Below are positions 45,077 through 54,776 of a stretch of DNA of 64,000 nt, in pieces. Within the stretch, counting starts at the first letter, position 1. Each line of letters opens with the position of its first letter. This stretch comes from Sphingobacterium arenae (GTDB taxonomy: Bacteria > Bacteroidota > Bacteroidia > Sphingobacteriales > Sphingobacteriaceae): NCBI RefSeq assembly GCF_014692505.1, contig NZ_JACNYK010000001.1, positions 505,922 through 569,921 of the forward strand. Reading direction: 5' to 3'. A program made the position numbers and the translations under genes. The notes below the pieces were generated by a model, which was given only the letters and a program-made list of their open reading frames with translations, did not search any database and was not told where the DNA came from.

Positions 45077-46324
45077 ATGTCTGTTAATATGTCTTACCGG
45101 GAGAATGTTAAGCTTGCCTTACAATCCATTGTAAGCAATAAGTTGCGTACTTTTCTGACGGCGTTGATTATTGCTATTGGAATAATGGCACTTATTGGTG
45201 TATTAACTTCTATTGATGCCATGCAAAGCTCGTTGACCAACTCCTTCTCGTCAATGGGATCCAATTCATTCAATATTCGTAATCGTGGGGTGAATGTCCG
45301 CATTGGAGATTCCGGGAGCCAAGCAAAAGTGTTTCCGTCCATTACATACCGAGACGCTTCAGCCTTTAGGGAAAGATTTGACTATAGTGCTGTTGTTTCG
45401 CTTAGTGCAAATGTCACCTGGGGAGCAACGGCCAAGTATATGGCTGAAAAGACAAACCCCAACATCGGCGTAATAGGTGTGGATGATAATTACCTACAGA
45501 CATCAGGGTATAAGCTTTCTGATGGACGAGATTTTACCATTCAAGATGTGGAAAATGCGCATGGTGTGGTTATTATAGGTGAAGAGGTTAAAGGTAAATT
45601 ATTTAAAAATAATAAGAATCCAATAGGGGAATATATTACCATTGGTGGAGAACGGTTTACGGTGATTGGCGTGCTAGAAAGCAAAGGATCAAGCGCTGGC
45701 TTTGGTTCGGATAAAACGTGTTTTGTTCCCCTGTCGCGTGGAAGGGCGATGATGTCGCAGGGAAACCCCTCCTATGTCATTACTGTTATGACTACGGATC
45801 CCTATAAAATGGAGGGCGCTGAAGGAGAGGCTATTGCAACCTTTCGTAAAATCAGGGGATTGACAGCGAAACAAACCAATGACTTTGAAATTGTGAAATC
45901 GGATGCGGTGGCGCAGATACTGATGCAGAACCTTGCCTACGTAACGTTGGGTGCTGTTGTTATCGCTTTTATAACATTGGTGGGGGCTTCTATTGGTCTA
46001 ATGAATATTATGCTGGTTTCTGTGACGGAACGGACACAGGAAATCGGTGTGCGGAAAGCCATTGGGGCAACTCCGGAGGTGATCAGGAAGCAATTCTTAA
46101 TGGAAGCTATTGTGATTTGTGTGCTTGGAGGGATTGTCGGTATTGTAGTTGGTATCGCTATAGGTAACCTGCTGGCATTGGCCTTGGGGGCAGACTTCAT
46201 TATTCCTTGGAAATGGGCGGTTTTGGGGATGTCTGTTTGTATCGGTGTGGGCATGCTGTCCGGCTACTATCCGGCCTCAAAGGCTTCAAAGCTGGATCCC
46301 GTTGAAGCATTGCGGTACGAGTAA
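45077..46324 (+). CDS. ABC transporter permease, FtsX/MacB-like
   Basis: A 415-residue permease with one N-terminal helix (about 24-44), a large MacB-PCD periplasmic domain (about 50-270) and three C-terminal helices (about 290-400) ending in the family tail ASKLDPVEALRYE. Such permeases pair with a LolD/MacB ATPase for lipoprotein or peptide export by mechanotransmission. No ATPase gene adjoins it, so it must use one encoded elsewhere. An in-frame ATG four codons downstream is an alternative start. Confidence 0.88.
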   Translation: MSVNMSYRENVKLALQSIVSNKLRTFLTALIIAIGIMALIGVLTSIDAMQSSLTNSFSSMGSNSFNIRNRGVNVRIGDSGSQAKVFPSITYRDASAFRERFDYSAVVSLSANVTWGATAKYMAEKTNPNIGVIGVDDNYLQTSGYKLSDGRDFTIQDVENAHGVVIIGEEVKGKLFKNNKNPIGEYITIGGERFTVIGVLESKGSSAGFGSDKTCFVPLSRGRAMMSQGNPSYVITVMTTDPYKMEGAEGEAIATFRKIRGLTAKQTNDFEIVKSDAVAQILMQNLAYVTLGAVVIAFITLVGASIGLMNIMLVSVTERTQEIGVRKAIGATPEVIRKQFLMEAIVICVLGGIVGIVVGIAIGNLLALALGADFIIPWKWAVLGMSVCIGVGMLSGYYPASKASKLDPVEALRYE

Positions 46325-46427
46325 ACGGAGTAAACGATTGCATGCGCCGTATTCCAAAATATACCCCTATCTTCGTAAAAGTTCAAGGCAATATAGCTTT
46401 AGTTACTAATAACTCATTACTTTTAAG

Positions 46428-47618
46428 ATGTACAACACTTTAAAACCAGCATTGGAAAAAGAGCTTGCAGCAATTAAAGAAGCAGGTTTGTATAAAGAGG
46501 AACGCATTATTGTGACACCGCAGGGCGCTGATATCAAAGTTGATACGGGGCAGGAAGTCATCAATTTTTGTGCAAACAATTATTTGGGCTTGTCTTCCCA
46601 TCCGAAAGTGATAGAAGCAGCAAAGAGCGCGATTGACCGGTATGGTTACGGCATGTCGTCCGTTCGGTTTATCTGTGGGACGCAAGATGTTCATAAAGAA
46701 TTGGAACGTAAATTATCCAAGTTTTTGGGGACTGAAGATACCATTTTGTATGCGGCGGCGTTTGATGCAAACGGTGGGGTCTTCGAGCCGTTATTTGGTG
46801 CGGAAGACGCTATTATATCCGATGAGCTGAATCATGCCTCCATTATAGACGGCGTGCGTTTGTGTAAGGCGCAGCGCTTCCGATATAAAAATTGTGACAT
46901 GGAAGATCTGGAAGCTCAACTGAAAGCAGCTTCGGGAGCCCGTCATCGAATTATTGTAACGGACGGAGCCTTTTCTATGGATGGTTCAATGGCCCCTTTG
47001 GACAAAATCTGTGATCTAGCGGATCGGTATGAGGCCTTGGTCATGATTGACGATTCGCACTGCTCAGGCTTCATCGGGAAAACTGGTCGAGGGACACATG
47101 AGCTGTTCGATGTGATTGATCGCGTAGATATTATCACGGGGACATTGGGTAAAGCACTAGGCGGTGCATCTGGTGGTTTTACGTCTGGACGTAAGGAAGT
47201 TATCGATATGTTGCGTCAACGCTCGCGACCCTATTTGTTTTCAAACACCTTGGCTCCGGCTATTGCAGGGTCTTCCGTTGCCGTATTAGATATGTTGAGT
47301 GAAACAACTGCGCTTCGTGACAACCTCGAAAATAACACGCGATATTTTCGGGAAAAGATGACAGAAGCTGGCTTTGACATCAAGCCCGGTTTTCATCCGA
47401 TTGTTCCGGTGATGCTTTACGATGCTAAATTAGCACAGGAATTTGCCGCTAAGATGTTAGAAGAGGGTGTTTATGTAATCGGATTTTATTATCCGGTCGT
47501 ACCTCAAGGAAAAGCCAGAATTCGCGTGCAATTATCCGCAGCACACGATAAACAACATCTAGATAAGGCTATTGCTGCCTTCACGAAAGTAGGTAAGGAA
47601 TTAAAGGTAATAAAATAA
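46428..47618 (+). CDS. kbl: 2-amino-3-ketobutyrate CoA ligase (glycine C-acetyltransferase)
   Basis: A 396-residue PLP enzyme of the alpha-oxoamine synthase family that cleaves 2-amino-3-ketobutyrate with CoA to glycine and acetyl-CoA. K242 in [14 protein letters not shown] is the Schiff-base lysine, IDDSHCSG holds the cofactor Asp, and NNYLGLS is typical of the N-terminus. Threonine dehydrogenase, its usual partner, is not adjacent. Confidence 0.94.
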   Translation: MYNTLKPALEKELAAIKEAGLYKEERIIVTPQGADIKVDTGQEVINFCANNYLGLSSHPKVIEAAKSAIDRYGYGMSSVRFICGTQDVHKELERKLSKFLGTEDTILYAAAFDANGGVFEPLFGAEDAIISDELNHASIIDGVRLCKAQRFRYKNCDMEDLEAQLKAASGARHRIIVTDGAFSMDGSMAPLDKICDLADRYEALVMIDDSHCSGFIGKTGRGTHELFDVIDRVDIITGTLGKALGGASGGFTSGRKEVIDMLRQRSRPYLFSNTLAPAIAGSSVAVLDMLSETTALRDNLENNTRYFREKMTEAGFDIKPGFHPIVPVMLYDAKLAQEFAAKMLEEGVYVIGFYYPVVPQGKARIRVQLSAAHDKQHLDKAIAAFTKVGKELKVIK

Positions 47619-47632
47619 TAATATAAAAAAAT

Positions 47633-47675
47633 AAATTTTGAGGTGCAAAATGATTAACTTTGCACCTCAAAATTT
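47633..47675. terminator. 17-bp perfect hairpin between kbl and typA, overlapping the typA -7 element
   Basis: AAATTTTGAGGTGCAAA (47633-47649) pairs perfectly with 47659-47675 around a nine-base loop. It is placed to end kbl transcription. The loop and right arm contain TAACTTTG (47655-47662), an exact TAnnTTTG, so the typA promoter sits inside the terminator. Confidence 0.8.
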
Positions 47676-47695
47676 TTATAATACATTATCGCTCA

Positions 47696-49501
47696 ATGCA
47701 AAACATTAGAAATATTGCGATCATCGCACACGTCGACCACGGCAAAACAACCCTTGTTGATAAAATCCTCCATTTTACAAGCCAATTCAGGGAAAATGAG
47801 AATACCGGAGAATTGATTTTGGATAATATTGATTTGGAGCGGGAGCGAGGAATCACAATTGTTTCCAAAAATGTAGCAGTAAAGTATAAAGATACCAAAA
47901 TCAATATTATTGACACACCGGGTCACGCCGACTTTGGTGGAGAGGTGGAACGCGTATTGAAAATGGCCGATGGAGTGGTGCTATTAGTCGATGCATTTGA
48001 AGGACCGATGCCGCAAACCCGTTTTGTAACAGGAAAAGCGCTAGGATTGGGAATCAAACCGATTGTGGTTGTAAATAAAGTAGATAAAGAAAATTGTCGT
48101 CCAGAGGAAGTTTATGAGCAGGTCTTTGATTTGTTTTTCAATCTGGGAGCAACAGAGGAGCAGTTAGATTTTCCGGTATTATATGGGTCCTCTAAACAAG
48201 GTTGGATGTCTACAGACTGGAAGCAACCTACAACAGATTTTACAGATTTATTAGAAGCTATCGTTTCGCATATACCCGCACCGGAAATTTCGGAAGGTAC
48301 GTTGCAGATGCAGGTTACGTCCTTAGACTATTCTACCTTCGTAGGACGTATAGCTATCGGACGTGTTGCTCGAGGTACGATCAAGGAAGGTCAGCCTGTT
48401 TCTTTGGTTAAACGTGATGGAAAAGTGGTAAAGTCTCGCGTAAAAGAACTACAGATTTTCGAAGGCTTAGGGCGGGCGAAAGTATCGGAAGTAAAAGCCG
48501 GTGATATTTGTGCGGTAGTTGGTATTGAAGGTTTTGAAATTGGCGACACCATTGCAGACTTTGAAAACCCAGAACAATTAGAAGTTATCCACATCGATGA
48601 GCCAACGATGAACATGTTGTTCACGATCAATAATTCTCCATTCTTTGGTAAAGAAGGTAAATTTGTGACTTCTCGCCATATTTATGACCGTTTGCAGAAA
48701 GAATTAGAGAAAAACTTGGCATTGCGGGTGGTTCCTACAGAATCTCCAGATGCTTGGTTGGTATATGGTCGCGGTATTCTGCATTTATCGGTATTGATCG
48801 AAACAATGCGTCGTGAAGGATATGAATTGCAAGTAGGCCAGCCGCAAGTAATCGTAAAAGAAATTGACGGCGTAAAATGCGAACCGGTCGAAGAGATGGT
48901 TGTCGATGTGCCTGCAGATGTTTCAGGGAAGGTGATCGAACTGGTTACCCAACGTAAGGGAGAGCTACTCGTGATGGAAACAAAAGGAGAAATGCAGCAT
49001 TTGGAATTTTCCATTCCATCCAGGGGAATCATCGGGTTGCGGAATAACGTGTTGACTGCTACGGCAGGAGAAGCTGTGATGGCGCACCGTTTGAAAGGTT
49101 ATGAACCGTGGAAGGGAACGATTCCAGGTCGTTTGGCAGGCGTGTTAATCTCTTTGGATACCGGCACAACAACAGCTTATTCCATTGATAAACTACAAGA
49201 CCGCGGACGTTTCTTTGTTGATCCTGGTGTAGACATTTATGAAGGTCAAATCCTAGGTGAACATATCCGTGACAACGACTTGACGATCAATGTTACCAAA
49301 GGAAAGCAATTGACGAATATGCGTGCTTCTGGTTCAGATGATAACGTACGTATTGCACCGGCCATCAAATTTTCCTTGGAAGAATGTATGGAATATATCC
49401 AAGCAGACGAATATATTGAGGTGACACCACAGTCTATCCGTCTGCGTAAAATTTACTTGACGGAAAACGAACGTAAGGTAAACGCGAAGAAATTCCAGTA
49501 G
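47696..49501 (+). CDS. typA: Translational GTPase TypA/BipA
   Basis: A 601-residue ribosome-associated GTPase involved in ribosome assembly and stress adaptation. G1 [10 protein letters not shown] is at the N-terminus, then G2 RERGITI, G3 [15 protein letters not shown]4 NKVDKE; domains II, III and V and the BipA C-terminal domain follow ([21 protein letters not shown], ending KKFQ). Start at 47696 gives the standard [16 protein letters not shown]; the upstream frame would cross the hairpin. Confidence 0.96.
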   Translation: MQNIRNIAIIAHVDHGKTTLVDKILHFTSQFRENENTGELILDNIDLERERGITIVSKNVAVKYKDTKINIIDTPGHADFGGEVERVLKMADGVVLLVDAFEGPMPQTRFVTGKALGLGIKPIVVVNKVDKENCRPEEVYEQVFDLFFNLGATEEQLDFPVLYGSSKQGWMSTDWKQPTTDFTDLLEAIVSHIPAPEISEGTLQMQVTSLDYSTFVGRIAIGRVARGTIKEGQPVSLVKRDGKVVKSRVKELQIFEGLGRAKVSEVKAGDICAVVGIEGFEIGDTIADFENPEQLEVIHIDEPTMNMLFTINNSPFFGKEGKFVTSRHIYDRLQKELEKNLALRVVPTESPDAWLVYGRGILHLSVLIETMRREGYELQVGQPQVIVKEIDGVKCEPVEEMVVDVPADVSGKVIELVTQRKGELLVMETKGEMQHLEFSIPSRGIIGLRNNVLTATAGEAVMAHRLKGYEPWKGTIPGRLAGVLISLDTGTTTAYSIDKLQDRGRFFVDPGVDIYEGQILGEHIRDNDLTINVTKGKQLTNMRASGSDDNVRIAPAIKFSLEECMEYIQADEYIEVTPQSIRLRKIYLTENERKVNAKKFQ

Positions 49502-49531
49502 ATAAGAATCGAACGGTTTGTTATATTTTAT

Positions 49532-49564
49532 AGAGACGCCATCCCATCGGCGTCTCTTTTTTTT
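49532..49564 (+). terminator. Intrinsic terminator of typA
   Basis: AGAGACGCC (49532-49540) pairs perfectly with GGCGTCTCT (49549-49557), eight-base loop, followed by a T-run to 49564. A textbook terminator. Confidence 0.92.
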
Positions 49565-49577
49565 GTTATCTTTAAAT

Positions 49578-49916
49578 ATGGATAAGGATAACATAGAATG
49601 GTTTGTTGTCAAGAAGCCTCGCGAAGAAGGAAAAATAGAAAAGGTAGAGGTCGGTGGAAAAAAACTTTGCGTTGTTTTATGGAACGGAAAGCTTTATGCT
49701 ACCACTAGTCGCTGTCCACACGCAGGCGCAGATCTTAGTCTGGGTTGGTGTGAAGGAGGAAAATTAGTTTGTTCGTATCATCGACATCGATTTGATTTGC
49801 AAACCGGAAAAGGAGATGAAGGGCAAGGTAATTATATAGATACCTTTCCGCTAAAAGAAGAAAATAATCAATGGTATGTGGGGATTAAGAAGTCTTGGTG
49901 GAAGCGGTGGTTTTAA
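49578..49916 (+). CDS. Rieske [2Fe-2S] domain protein
   Basis: A 112-residue single-domain Rieske ferredoxin with C46 and H48 (CPH) and C65 and H68 (CSYH). It is soluble and has no signal peptide. Similar small proteins feed electrons to oxygenases; no oxygenase is nearby. The ATG at 49578 is 13 bases after the typA terminator T-run; an upstream frame from 49518 would read through that hairpin and is rejected. Confidence 0.85.
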   Translation: MDKDNIEWFVVKKPREEGKIEKVEVGGKKLCVVLWNGKLYATTSRCPHAGADLSLGWCEGGKLVCSYHRHRFDLQTGKGDEGQGNYIDTFPLKEENNQWYVGIKKSWWKRWF

Positions 49917-50135
49917 TTCAACGTTAAAATTATACATTTTTTATGTCGCTCAAGCCGCGACAGGGCTTGTACTTTTTTTCTCTCAAAAAAAGTACACAAA
50001 AAAAATCGCCACTTTAAAATTTTGATGGAATGTGAAGTGCACTCATAATATTTCTACATATTCAAAATTTTATATGTGGCATTAGAAGTTAAATAAGGGA
50101 TAATACAATTGCATGAACCCACCTTAACTTTAATT

Positions 50136-50246
50136 GTCGCATCCAGATTTTTGAGGTGGGTAGACCCCCATCCTTAGCACTATCCATTCTCCTCAAAGAT
50201 CTGAAGCGACGCTTTTTTGCGCAACTTTTTTCTAAAAAAAGGTTGC
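50136..50246 (-). repeat. Dispersed composite palindromic element, copy 2 (inverted)
   Basis: On the minus strand: a poly-A/T hairpin (50246-50221), then arm GTCGCTTCAGATCTTTGAGG (50210-50191), a loop with GGATAGTGCTAAGGAT and the inverse arm at 50156-50136. Order, arms and loop core match copy 1 at 10383-10538 on the plus strand. Confidence 0.75.
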
Positions 50247-50335
50247 ATAAAGAAAACGTTTCTTTTAACCTATCAGTTTTATCCCTTTAGGATAGACACT
50301 CGTTCAAGAACCAAATTATTTAAAAAAATAATCTG

Positions 50336-50343
50336 TATTTTTG
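50336..50343 (+). promoter_or_regulatory. -7 element of ispH (possibly leaderless)
   Basis: TATTTTTG matches TAnnTTTG and ends six bases before the ispH ATG at 50350, so the transcript would begin at or next to the start codon. Confidence 0.55.
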
Positions 50344-50349
50344 TACACT

Positions 50350-51198
50350 ATGGCTAAAGATCTTCAAGTTACGATTGATAAAGACTCCGGCTTCTGTTTT
50401 GGCGTGGTGTATGCTATTGATATGGCAGAAGAGATTTTGGAAGAGGATGGATATCTATACTGCTTGGGCGATATCGTTCATAATGACGAAGAAGTGGCTC
50501 GTTTAAAAGCCAAAGGTCTGCGTATTATCGGGCATGGCGATTTAGCCGGCCTGAAGAATGAAAAAGTTCTGATTCGGGCCCATGGCGAAGCCCCCGAAAC
50601 ATACCGTACAGCCCTTGAGAATAATATTACGCTTATTGATGCCTCCTGTCCAGTCGTACTTAAACTACAAAATAGGATCAAAACGTCTTTTGATGGTCAG
50701 GAAAAAATCTTGATTTTTGGAAAGCATGGACACGCAGAAGTGATAGGATTGCAAGGTCAAACAAATAATGAGGCAATTGTTTTCCAAGATTTAGAAGAAC
50801 TAGATAGCATCGAACTTCCTCCATCCTTTACGCTGTATAGCCAGACTACAAAAAGTGTCGATAAATTTTACGCTATTAAACAGGAACTTCAAAATCGAGG
50901 CTATGAAGTAAAAGCCAACGATACGATATGTCGGCAGGTTTCCAATCGCTATGAAGACTTGGGTGATTTTGCTCGCCAATATGACAAAATTGTGTTTGTG
51001 TCTGGTAAGAAGTCGTCCAACGGGAAAGTGCTTTACGATGTGTGTAAGCAAGCAAATCTCCAGAGTTATTTTATCTCCGATCCGGCGGAATTGGATGAAA
51101 CGCTATTTCAACCGAATGATACCGTAGGAATCTGCGGTGCGACATCCACGCCCATGTGGCTTATGAAAAATGTAAAGCTGGCGCTAGAGCAGTTTTAA
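50350..51198 (+). CDS. ispH: 4-hydroxy-3-methylbut-2-enyl diphosphate reductase
   Basis: Last enzyme of the MEP isoprenoid pathway, a 282-residue 4Fe-4S protein making IPP and DMAPP. The three cluster ligands are C16 (SGFCFGV), C100 (ASCPVV) and C194 (DTICRQ), with GHGDL and the C-terminal GATSTPMWLM present. The frame extends to 50341 but the ATG at 50350 gives the family N-terminus and suits the promoter. It is followed by hemH after 73 bases with its own promoter. Confidence 0.95.
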   Translation: MAKDLQVTIDKDSGFCFGVVYAIDMAEEILEEDGYLYCLGDIVHNDEEVARLKAKGLRIIGHGDLAGLKNEKVLIRAHGEAPETYRTALENNITLIDASCPVVLKLQNRIKTSFDGQEKILIFGKHGHAEVIGLQGQTNNEAIVFQDLEELDSIELPPSFTLYSQTTKSVDKFYAIKQELQNRGYEVKANDTICRQVSNRYEDLGDFARQYDKIVFVSGKKSSNGKVLYDVCKQANLQSYFISDPAELDETLFQPNDTVGICGATSTPMWLMKNVKLALEQF

Positions 51199-51257
51199 GC
51201 TCAGTCATGTTATTCTCATATTATCTGTGTTTCCCCAACTTCCCTGTAATTTATGGT

Positions 51258-51265
51258 TATTTTTG
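51258..51265 (+). promoter_or_regulatory. -7 element of hemH (possibly leaderless)
   Basis: TATTTTTG matches TAnnTTTG and ends six bases before the hemH ATG at 51272, the same spacing as for ispH. Confidence 0.55.
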
Positions 51266-51271
51266 TAGCAA

Positions 51272-52297
51272 ATGAGTAAAAGCGCTACAAAAGGAATTCT
51301 TTTGGTGCAATTAGGCACACCGGACAACCCTACAACAGCTGATGTACGCAGGTATTTGACAGAATTTTTAATGGATCCTCGAGTAATGGATATACCTTAT
51401 CTAGGACGTACACTATTGGTAAAAGGGGCAATTGTTCCAAAACGTGCACCGTTGTCAGCAGCAACTTACCGGACGATATGGGACGAGGAAACAGGATCCC
51501 CGTTGTTGTATTATAGTGAATTACAGCGTGACTTGTTACAGCGGGAGTTAGGTGAAGAATATCATGTTGAGTTAGCGATGCGTTACCAAAACCCATCGAT
51601 TGCTTCAGCTTTGCAGAAAATGGAGGCCATGATGTTGGAATCCGTTCGTGTAATCCCTCTTTTTCCACAATATGCTTCTGCAACCACCGGTTCAGTCATT
51701 GATAAAGTCATGGAGATTATGCGGCGCTGGCAATACTTTCCAGAGGTATCTTTTGTTAGCAGCTATTGTGACGACGCAGAAATGTGTCAGACGTTTGCCG
51801 ATCACGGGCGTCGATATCCAATCGAAGAATACGATCATGTGTTGTTCAGTTACCACGGATTGCCGGTAAGACAGCTTGGAAAGGTTGATCCTTCTGGTTC
51901 GCTAAAATGCCCAGACTCGGGTTGTGAATCCTGTAAAGAATCCAAAAAAGCTTATTGTTACCTGTCGCAGTGTTATGCGACATCGCGCTCCATAGCCGCG
52001 AAATTGGATATTACACAGGAGCAGTATTCGGTTTGCTTCCAGTCTCGGTTAGGAAAAACACCATGGATTCAACCCTATACTTCCGATACCTTGCACGAAA
52101 TGGCGGCACGCGGGTTTAAAAAACTACTCGTATTTAGTCCGGCTTTCGTAGCGGATTGTATAGAAACGCTCGACGAGATCCAAGTCGAATACGCGGATGA
52201 ATTTAAAGCGTTGGGAGGAGAAGAGATTACGATGGTAGAAAGCTTGAACGATGACCCAAAATGGATTAATGTGTTGAAGCGATTGGCACAAGGATAA
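51272..52297 (+). CDS. hemH: Ferrochelatase
   Basis: A 341-residue enzyme inserting iron into porphyrin for heme. The N-terminus ILLVQLGTPDNPT, the metal-site histidine in FSYHGLPVRQ, and the second-domain VFSPAFVADCIETLDEI with its catalytic Glu are all present. A Cys-rich insert (CPDSGCESC, then CYLSQC) follows the catalytic His. A metallophosphoesterase gene begins ten bases after it. Confidence 0.95.
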   Translation: MSKSATKGILLVQLGTPDNPTTADVRRYLTEFLMDPRVMDIPYLGRTLLVKGAIVPKRAPLSAATYRTIWDEETGSPLLYYSELQRDLLQRELGEEYHVELAMRYQNPSIASALQKMEAMMLESVRVIPLFPQYASATTGSVIDKVMEIMRRWQYFPEVSFVSSYCDDAEMCQTFADHGRRYPIEEYDHVLFSYHGLPVRQLGKVDPSGSLKCPDSGCESCKESKKAYCYLSQCYATSRSIAAKLDITQEQYSVCFQSRLGKTPWIQPYTSDTLHEMAARGFKKLLVFSPAFVADCIETLDEIQVEYADEFKALGGEEITMVESLNDDPKWINVLKRLAQG

Positions 52298-52307
52298 AAA
52301 GAATGTT

Positions 52308-53582
52308 ATGTTAATATTTAACGCCATATTATTAGTTGTTTTCGATTTTTATATTTTCTTTGCCTTACGTGCGACGAAAATTAAAATGGCGAAAACAAAA
52401 TGGTTTTCATTGGTGTGGTGGGGCTATTCTATGGCTTTATTGCTCGGGCTCTACATCTCTGCGCAGTTTAATCTTCCTCTAGCATATAGATCCATTATTT
52501 TGGTTGCTTTTTTTATGACGGCAACCAGTAAGTTTATTTTTATCGTGGTACTGCTACTCGATGATATTCGTCGGGGAGGAATTTGGATAGCGAAACTTTT
52601 CGCTCCACGTAAGCGTGAAAATTTAGAGGAGCGTGTCGAAGCGCTTTCTGAGCCTCTGCCCGAAAAACCAATAAACGGAATCTCCCGTTCGGAGTTTTTA
52701 ACCAAATCCGGTATATTAGTAGCCTCTTTACCTATCTTTCCCTTATCTTGGGGCGTTATTTCGGGCGGATATGATTATAAGGTCATTCGACAAAAACTGT
52801 ACTTACCCAACCTTCCCGCGTCATTTCATGGTATGCGTATCGCACAGATATCGGACGTCCATTCGGGATCCTTTTATAACAAGAAAGCCGTATTGGGAGG
52901 AATTGAAATGCTTTTGGGCGAAAAACCAGATGTGGTCTTTTTTACGGGAGATTTGGTCAATAATGTTGCCTCTGAAATGCGGGACTATCAAGATATTTTC
53001 GCAAAATTAAAAGCAGATTTAGGCGTATATTCGGTATTAGGTAATCACGATTATGGAGATTATTATTTCGGTAGAGAGGATTCTGCTGCAAAGCGTAAAA
53101 ATCTGAAAAATCTTAAAGAAACCCATCAGGTAATGGGGTGGGATTTATTGCTGGATGAAAATCGTTCCATCGAATTGAATAAGGAGAAAATTTCCATTGT
53201 AGGCGTAGAAAACTGGGGTACAGGTCGCTTTCCGAAGAAAGGGGATTTGAAAAAGGCATTGACGGGAACGGAAGACGCGCAGGTAAAGTTGCTCCTATCG
53301 CACGATCCGTCTCACTGGAGAGCACAAGTACTGGATACAGATGTGGATGTCATGTTTGCTGGGCACACGCACGGCATGCAGTTTGGTGTTCGTGGCGAAC
53401 ATTTCCAATGGAGCCCAGCTAAATACATATACAAAGAATGGGCTGGTCTTTATGCGCATCAAAATCAGAAACTCTATGTAAACGTAGGGTACGGATTTTT
53501 AGGTTATCCCGGACGCGTTGGGATTCTGCCTGAAATTACTGTTTTCGAATTAATAAAAGGAGAAAAGCCGATCATTTCTTAA
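52308..53582 (+). CDS. Membrane-anchored metallophosphoesterase (YkuE/YaeI-like)
   Basis: A 424-residue protein with three N-terminal membrane helices (about 1-20, 33-51, 61-85) and a C-terminal phosphodiesterase domain: D183-x-H185 (SDVHSG), GD (214-215), GNHD (245-248), SHDP and GHTHG. These bind the two catalytic metals. The periplasmic-type domain resembles UDP-2,3-diacylglucosamine hydrolase-like and YkuE enzymes; substrate unknown. A twin-arginine-like motif is not obvious. Likely cotranscribed with hemH. Confidence 0.87.
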   Translation: MLIFNAILLVVFDFYIFFALRATKIKMAKTKWFSLVWWGYSMALLLGLYISAQFNLPLAYRSIILVAFFMTATSKFIFIVVLLLDDIRRGGIWIAKLFAPRKRENLEERVEALSEPLPEKPINGISRSEFLTKSGILVASLPIFPLSWGVISGGYDYKVIRQKLYLPNLPASFHGMRIAQISDVHSGSFYNKKAVLGGIEMLLGEKPDVVFFTGDLVNNVASEMRDYQDIFAKLKADLGVYSVLGNHDYGDYYFGREDSAAKRKNLKNLKETHQVMGWDLLLDENRSIELNKEKISIVGVENWGTGRFPKKGDLKKALTGTEDAQVKLLLSHDPSHWRAQVLDTDVDVMFAGHTHGMQFGVRGEHFQWSPAKYIYKEWAGLYAHQNQKLYVNVGYGFLGYPGRVGILPEITVFELIKGEKPIIS

Positions 53583-53648
53583 TCCCTGACTTGTCAAAAG
53601 TATGATCGAGACGGTAAGTTTCTGATAGTCATTCAGTTTTGTTTCTGT

Positions 53649-53679
53649 AAAGTGTATTATTGACACTTTTTGTTCTTCA
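53649..53679 (+). terminator. Putative terminator before galT
   Basis: AAAGTGT (53649-53655) pairs with ACACTTT (53663-53669) around seven bases, followed by a T-rich stretch. The stem is short and AT-rich. Confidence 0.5.
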
Positions 53680-53734
53680 TCTATTTTGTTTTTCCAAAAA
53701 AAAGGGGATATTTATAAAAATATAACCTTAAGCC

Positions 53735-54772
53735 ATGCTGGATTTTGCAGAACAACCACACAAACGTAAGAATCTTTTAACCGGAGAGTATATTCTTGTT
53801 TCTCCCCATCGAAGTAAACGTCCTTGGCAGGGGCAAGTTGAAGATCTCGCGCCGGACGACCGCCCGCAGTATGATCCCAAGTGTTATCTATGCCCAGGGA
53901 ATTCGCGTGCAGACGGTACCCAAAACCCCGATTATACGGATAGTTTCGTATTTGTTAACGATTTTTCTGCTTTACTGGAAGATACATCGATTGAGCAGTT
54001 TGAAGACGAGGAATTGCTGATAGCCGAATCGGAGAGAGGAATATGTAAAGTGATTTCCTTTTCACCACGCCATGATTTGACGCTACCTCAGATGGATTTG
54101 CCGGCTATTCAGGCGGTTGTAAACCTATGGCAACGGGAATTCAAAGAGTTGGCGGAAAAGGAATGGATAAAATATATTCAGATATTTGAAAATAAAGGCA
54201 GCATTATGGGCTGTAGTAACCCACACCCGCACGGTCAGATCTGGGCAGAAAGTTCGTTACCAGTGGAAATAGAAAAAGAGGGAAAACAGCAGGAAATTTA
54301 TTTTAAAAAACACGGACGTACGCTTCTTCAAGATTACGTGGTCCTCGAATTAAAAAAGGAGGAACGTATTATCATCGATAATACACACTTTGTAGCGCTT
54401 GTTCCCTTTTGGGCAGCTTGGCCTTATGAAACGATGATTATCAGCAAACGTCCCGTACCCTCTATTCTAGAATTTACGGAAGAAGAGAAGGAAGACTTGG
54501 CGCGTACGTTACAGGAGCTGACAATTCGTTACGATAATATTTTTAAAACTTCTTTTCCGTATTCAGCAGGTATGCACCAATCCCCCGTAAACTCTGGAGA
54601 ACATCCGGAGTGGCACTGGCATATGCATTTTTATCCGCCTCTGTTACGCTCGGCGACTGTAAAGAAGTTTATGGTGGGGTATGAGATGTTAGCTACGCCG
54701 CAGCGTGACATTACCCCAGAACAAGCAGCGAATACGCTAAAGCAACAATCTACAATTCATTACAAAGGATAA
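53735..54772 (+). CDS. galT: Galactose-1-phosphate uridylyltransferase
   Basis: Leloir-pathway enzyme exchanging UMP between UDP-glucose and galactose-1-phosphate. The 345-residue protein has zinc ligands C50 and C53, and the active site H164-P-H166 in SNPHPHGQIW, where H166 is the uridylylated histidine. It is four bases before galK. Epimerase GalE is not in the window. Confidence 0.95.
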   Translation: MLDFAEQPHKRKNLLTGEYILVSPHRSKRPWQGQVEDLAPDDRPQYDPKCYLCPGNSRADGTQNPDYTDSFVFVNDFSALLEDTSIEQFEDEELLIAESERGICKVISFSPRHDLTLPQMDLPAIQAVVNLWQREFKELAEKEWIKYIQIFENKGSIMGCSNPHPHGQIWAESSLPVEIEKEGKQQEIYFKKHGRTLLQDYVVLELKKEERIIIDNTHFVALVPFWAAWPYETMIISKRPVPSILEFTEEEKEDLARTLQELTIRYDNIFKTSFPYSAGMHQSPVNSGEHPEWHWHMHFYPPLLRSATVKKFMVGYEMLATPQRDITPEQAANTLKQQSTIHYKG

Positions 54773-54776
54773 ACAC

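Larger units (their letters stand above)
49917..50349. other. 433-bp spacer made of serial hairpins
   Basis: The spacer between the Rieske gene and ispH carries no convincing coding frame. It is built from at least five inverted repeats: TGTCGC/GCGACA (49944-49962), GTACTTTTTTT/AAAAAAAGTAC (49969-49995), an arm pair GCCAC plus TAAAATTTTGA (50008-50025) with 50062-50080, the GTCGC palindrome (50136-50210) and GCAACTTTTTT/AAAAAAAGGTTGC (50221-50246). The ispH promoter is at the right edge. Confidence 0.75.

Noticed and set aside
49518..49577. Upstream extension of the Rieske gene
   Set aside because: The extension would translate through the strong typA terminator hairpin, so the ATG at 49578 is preferred.
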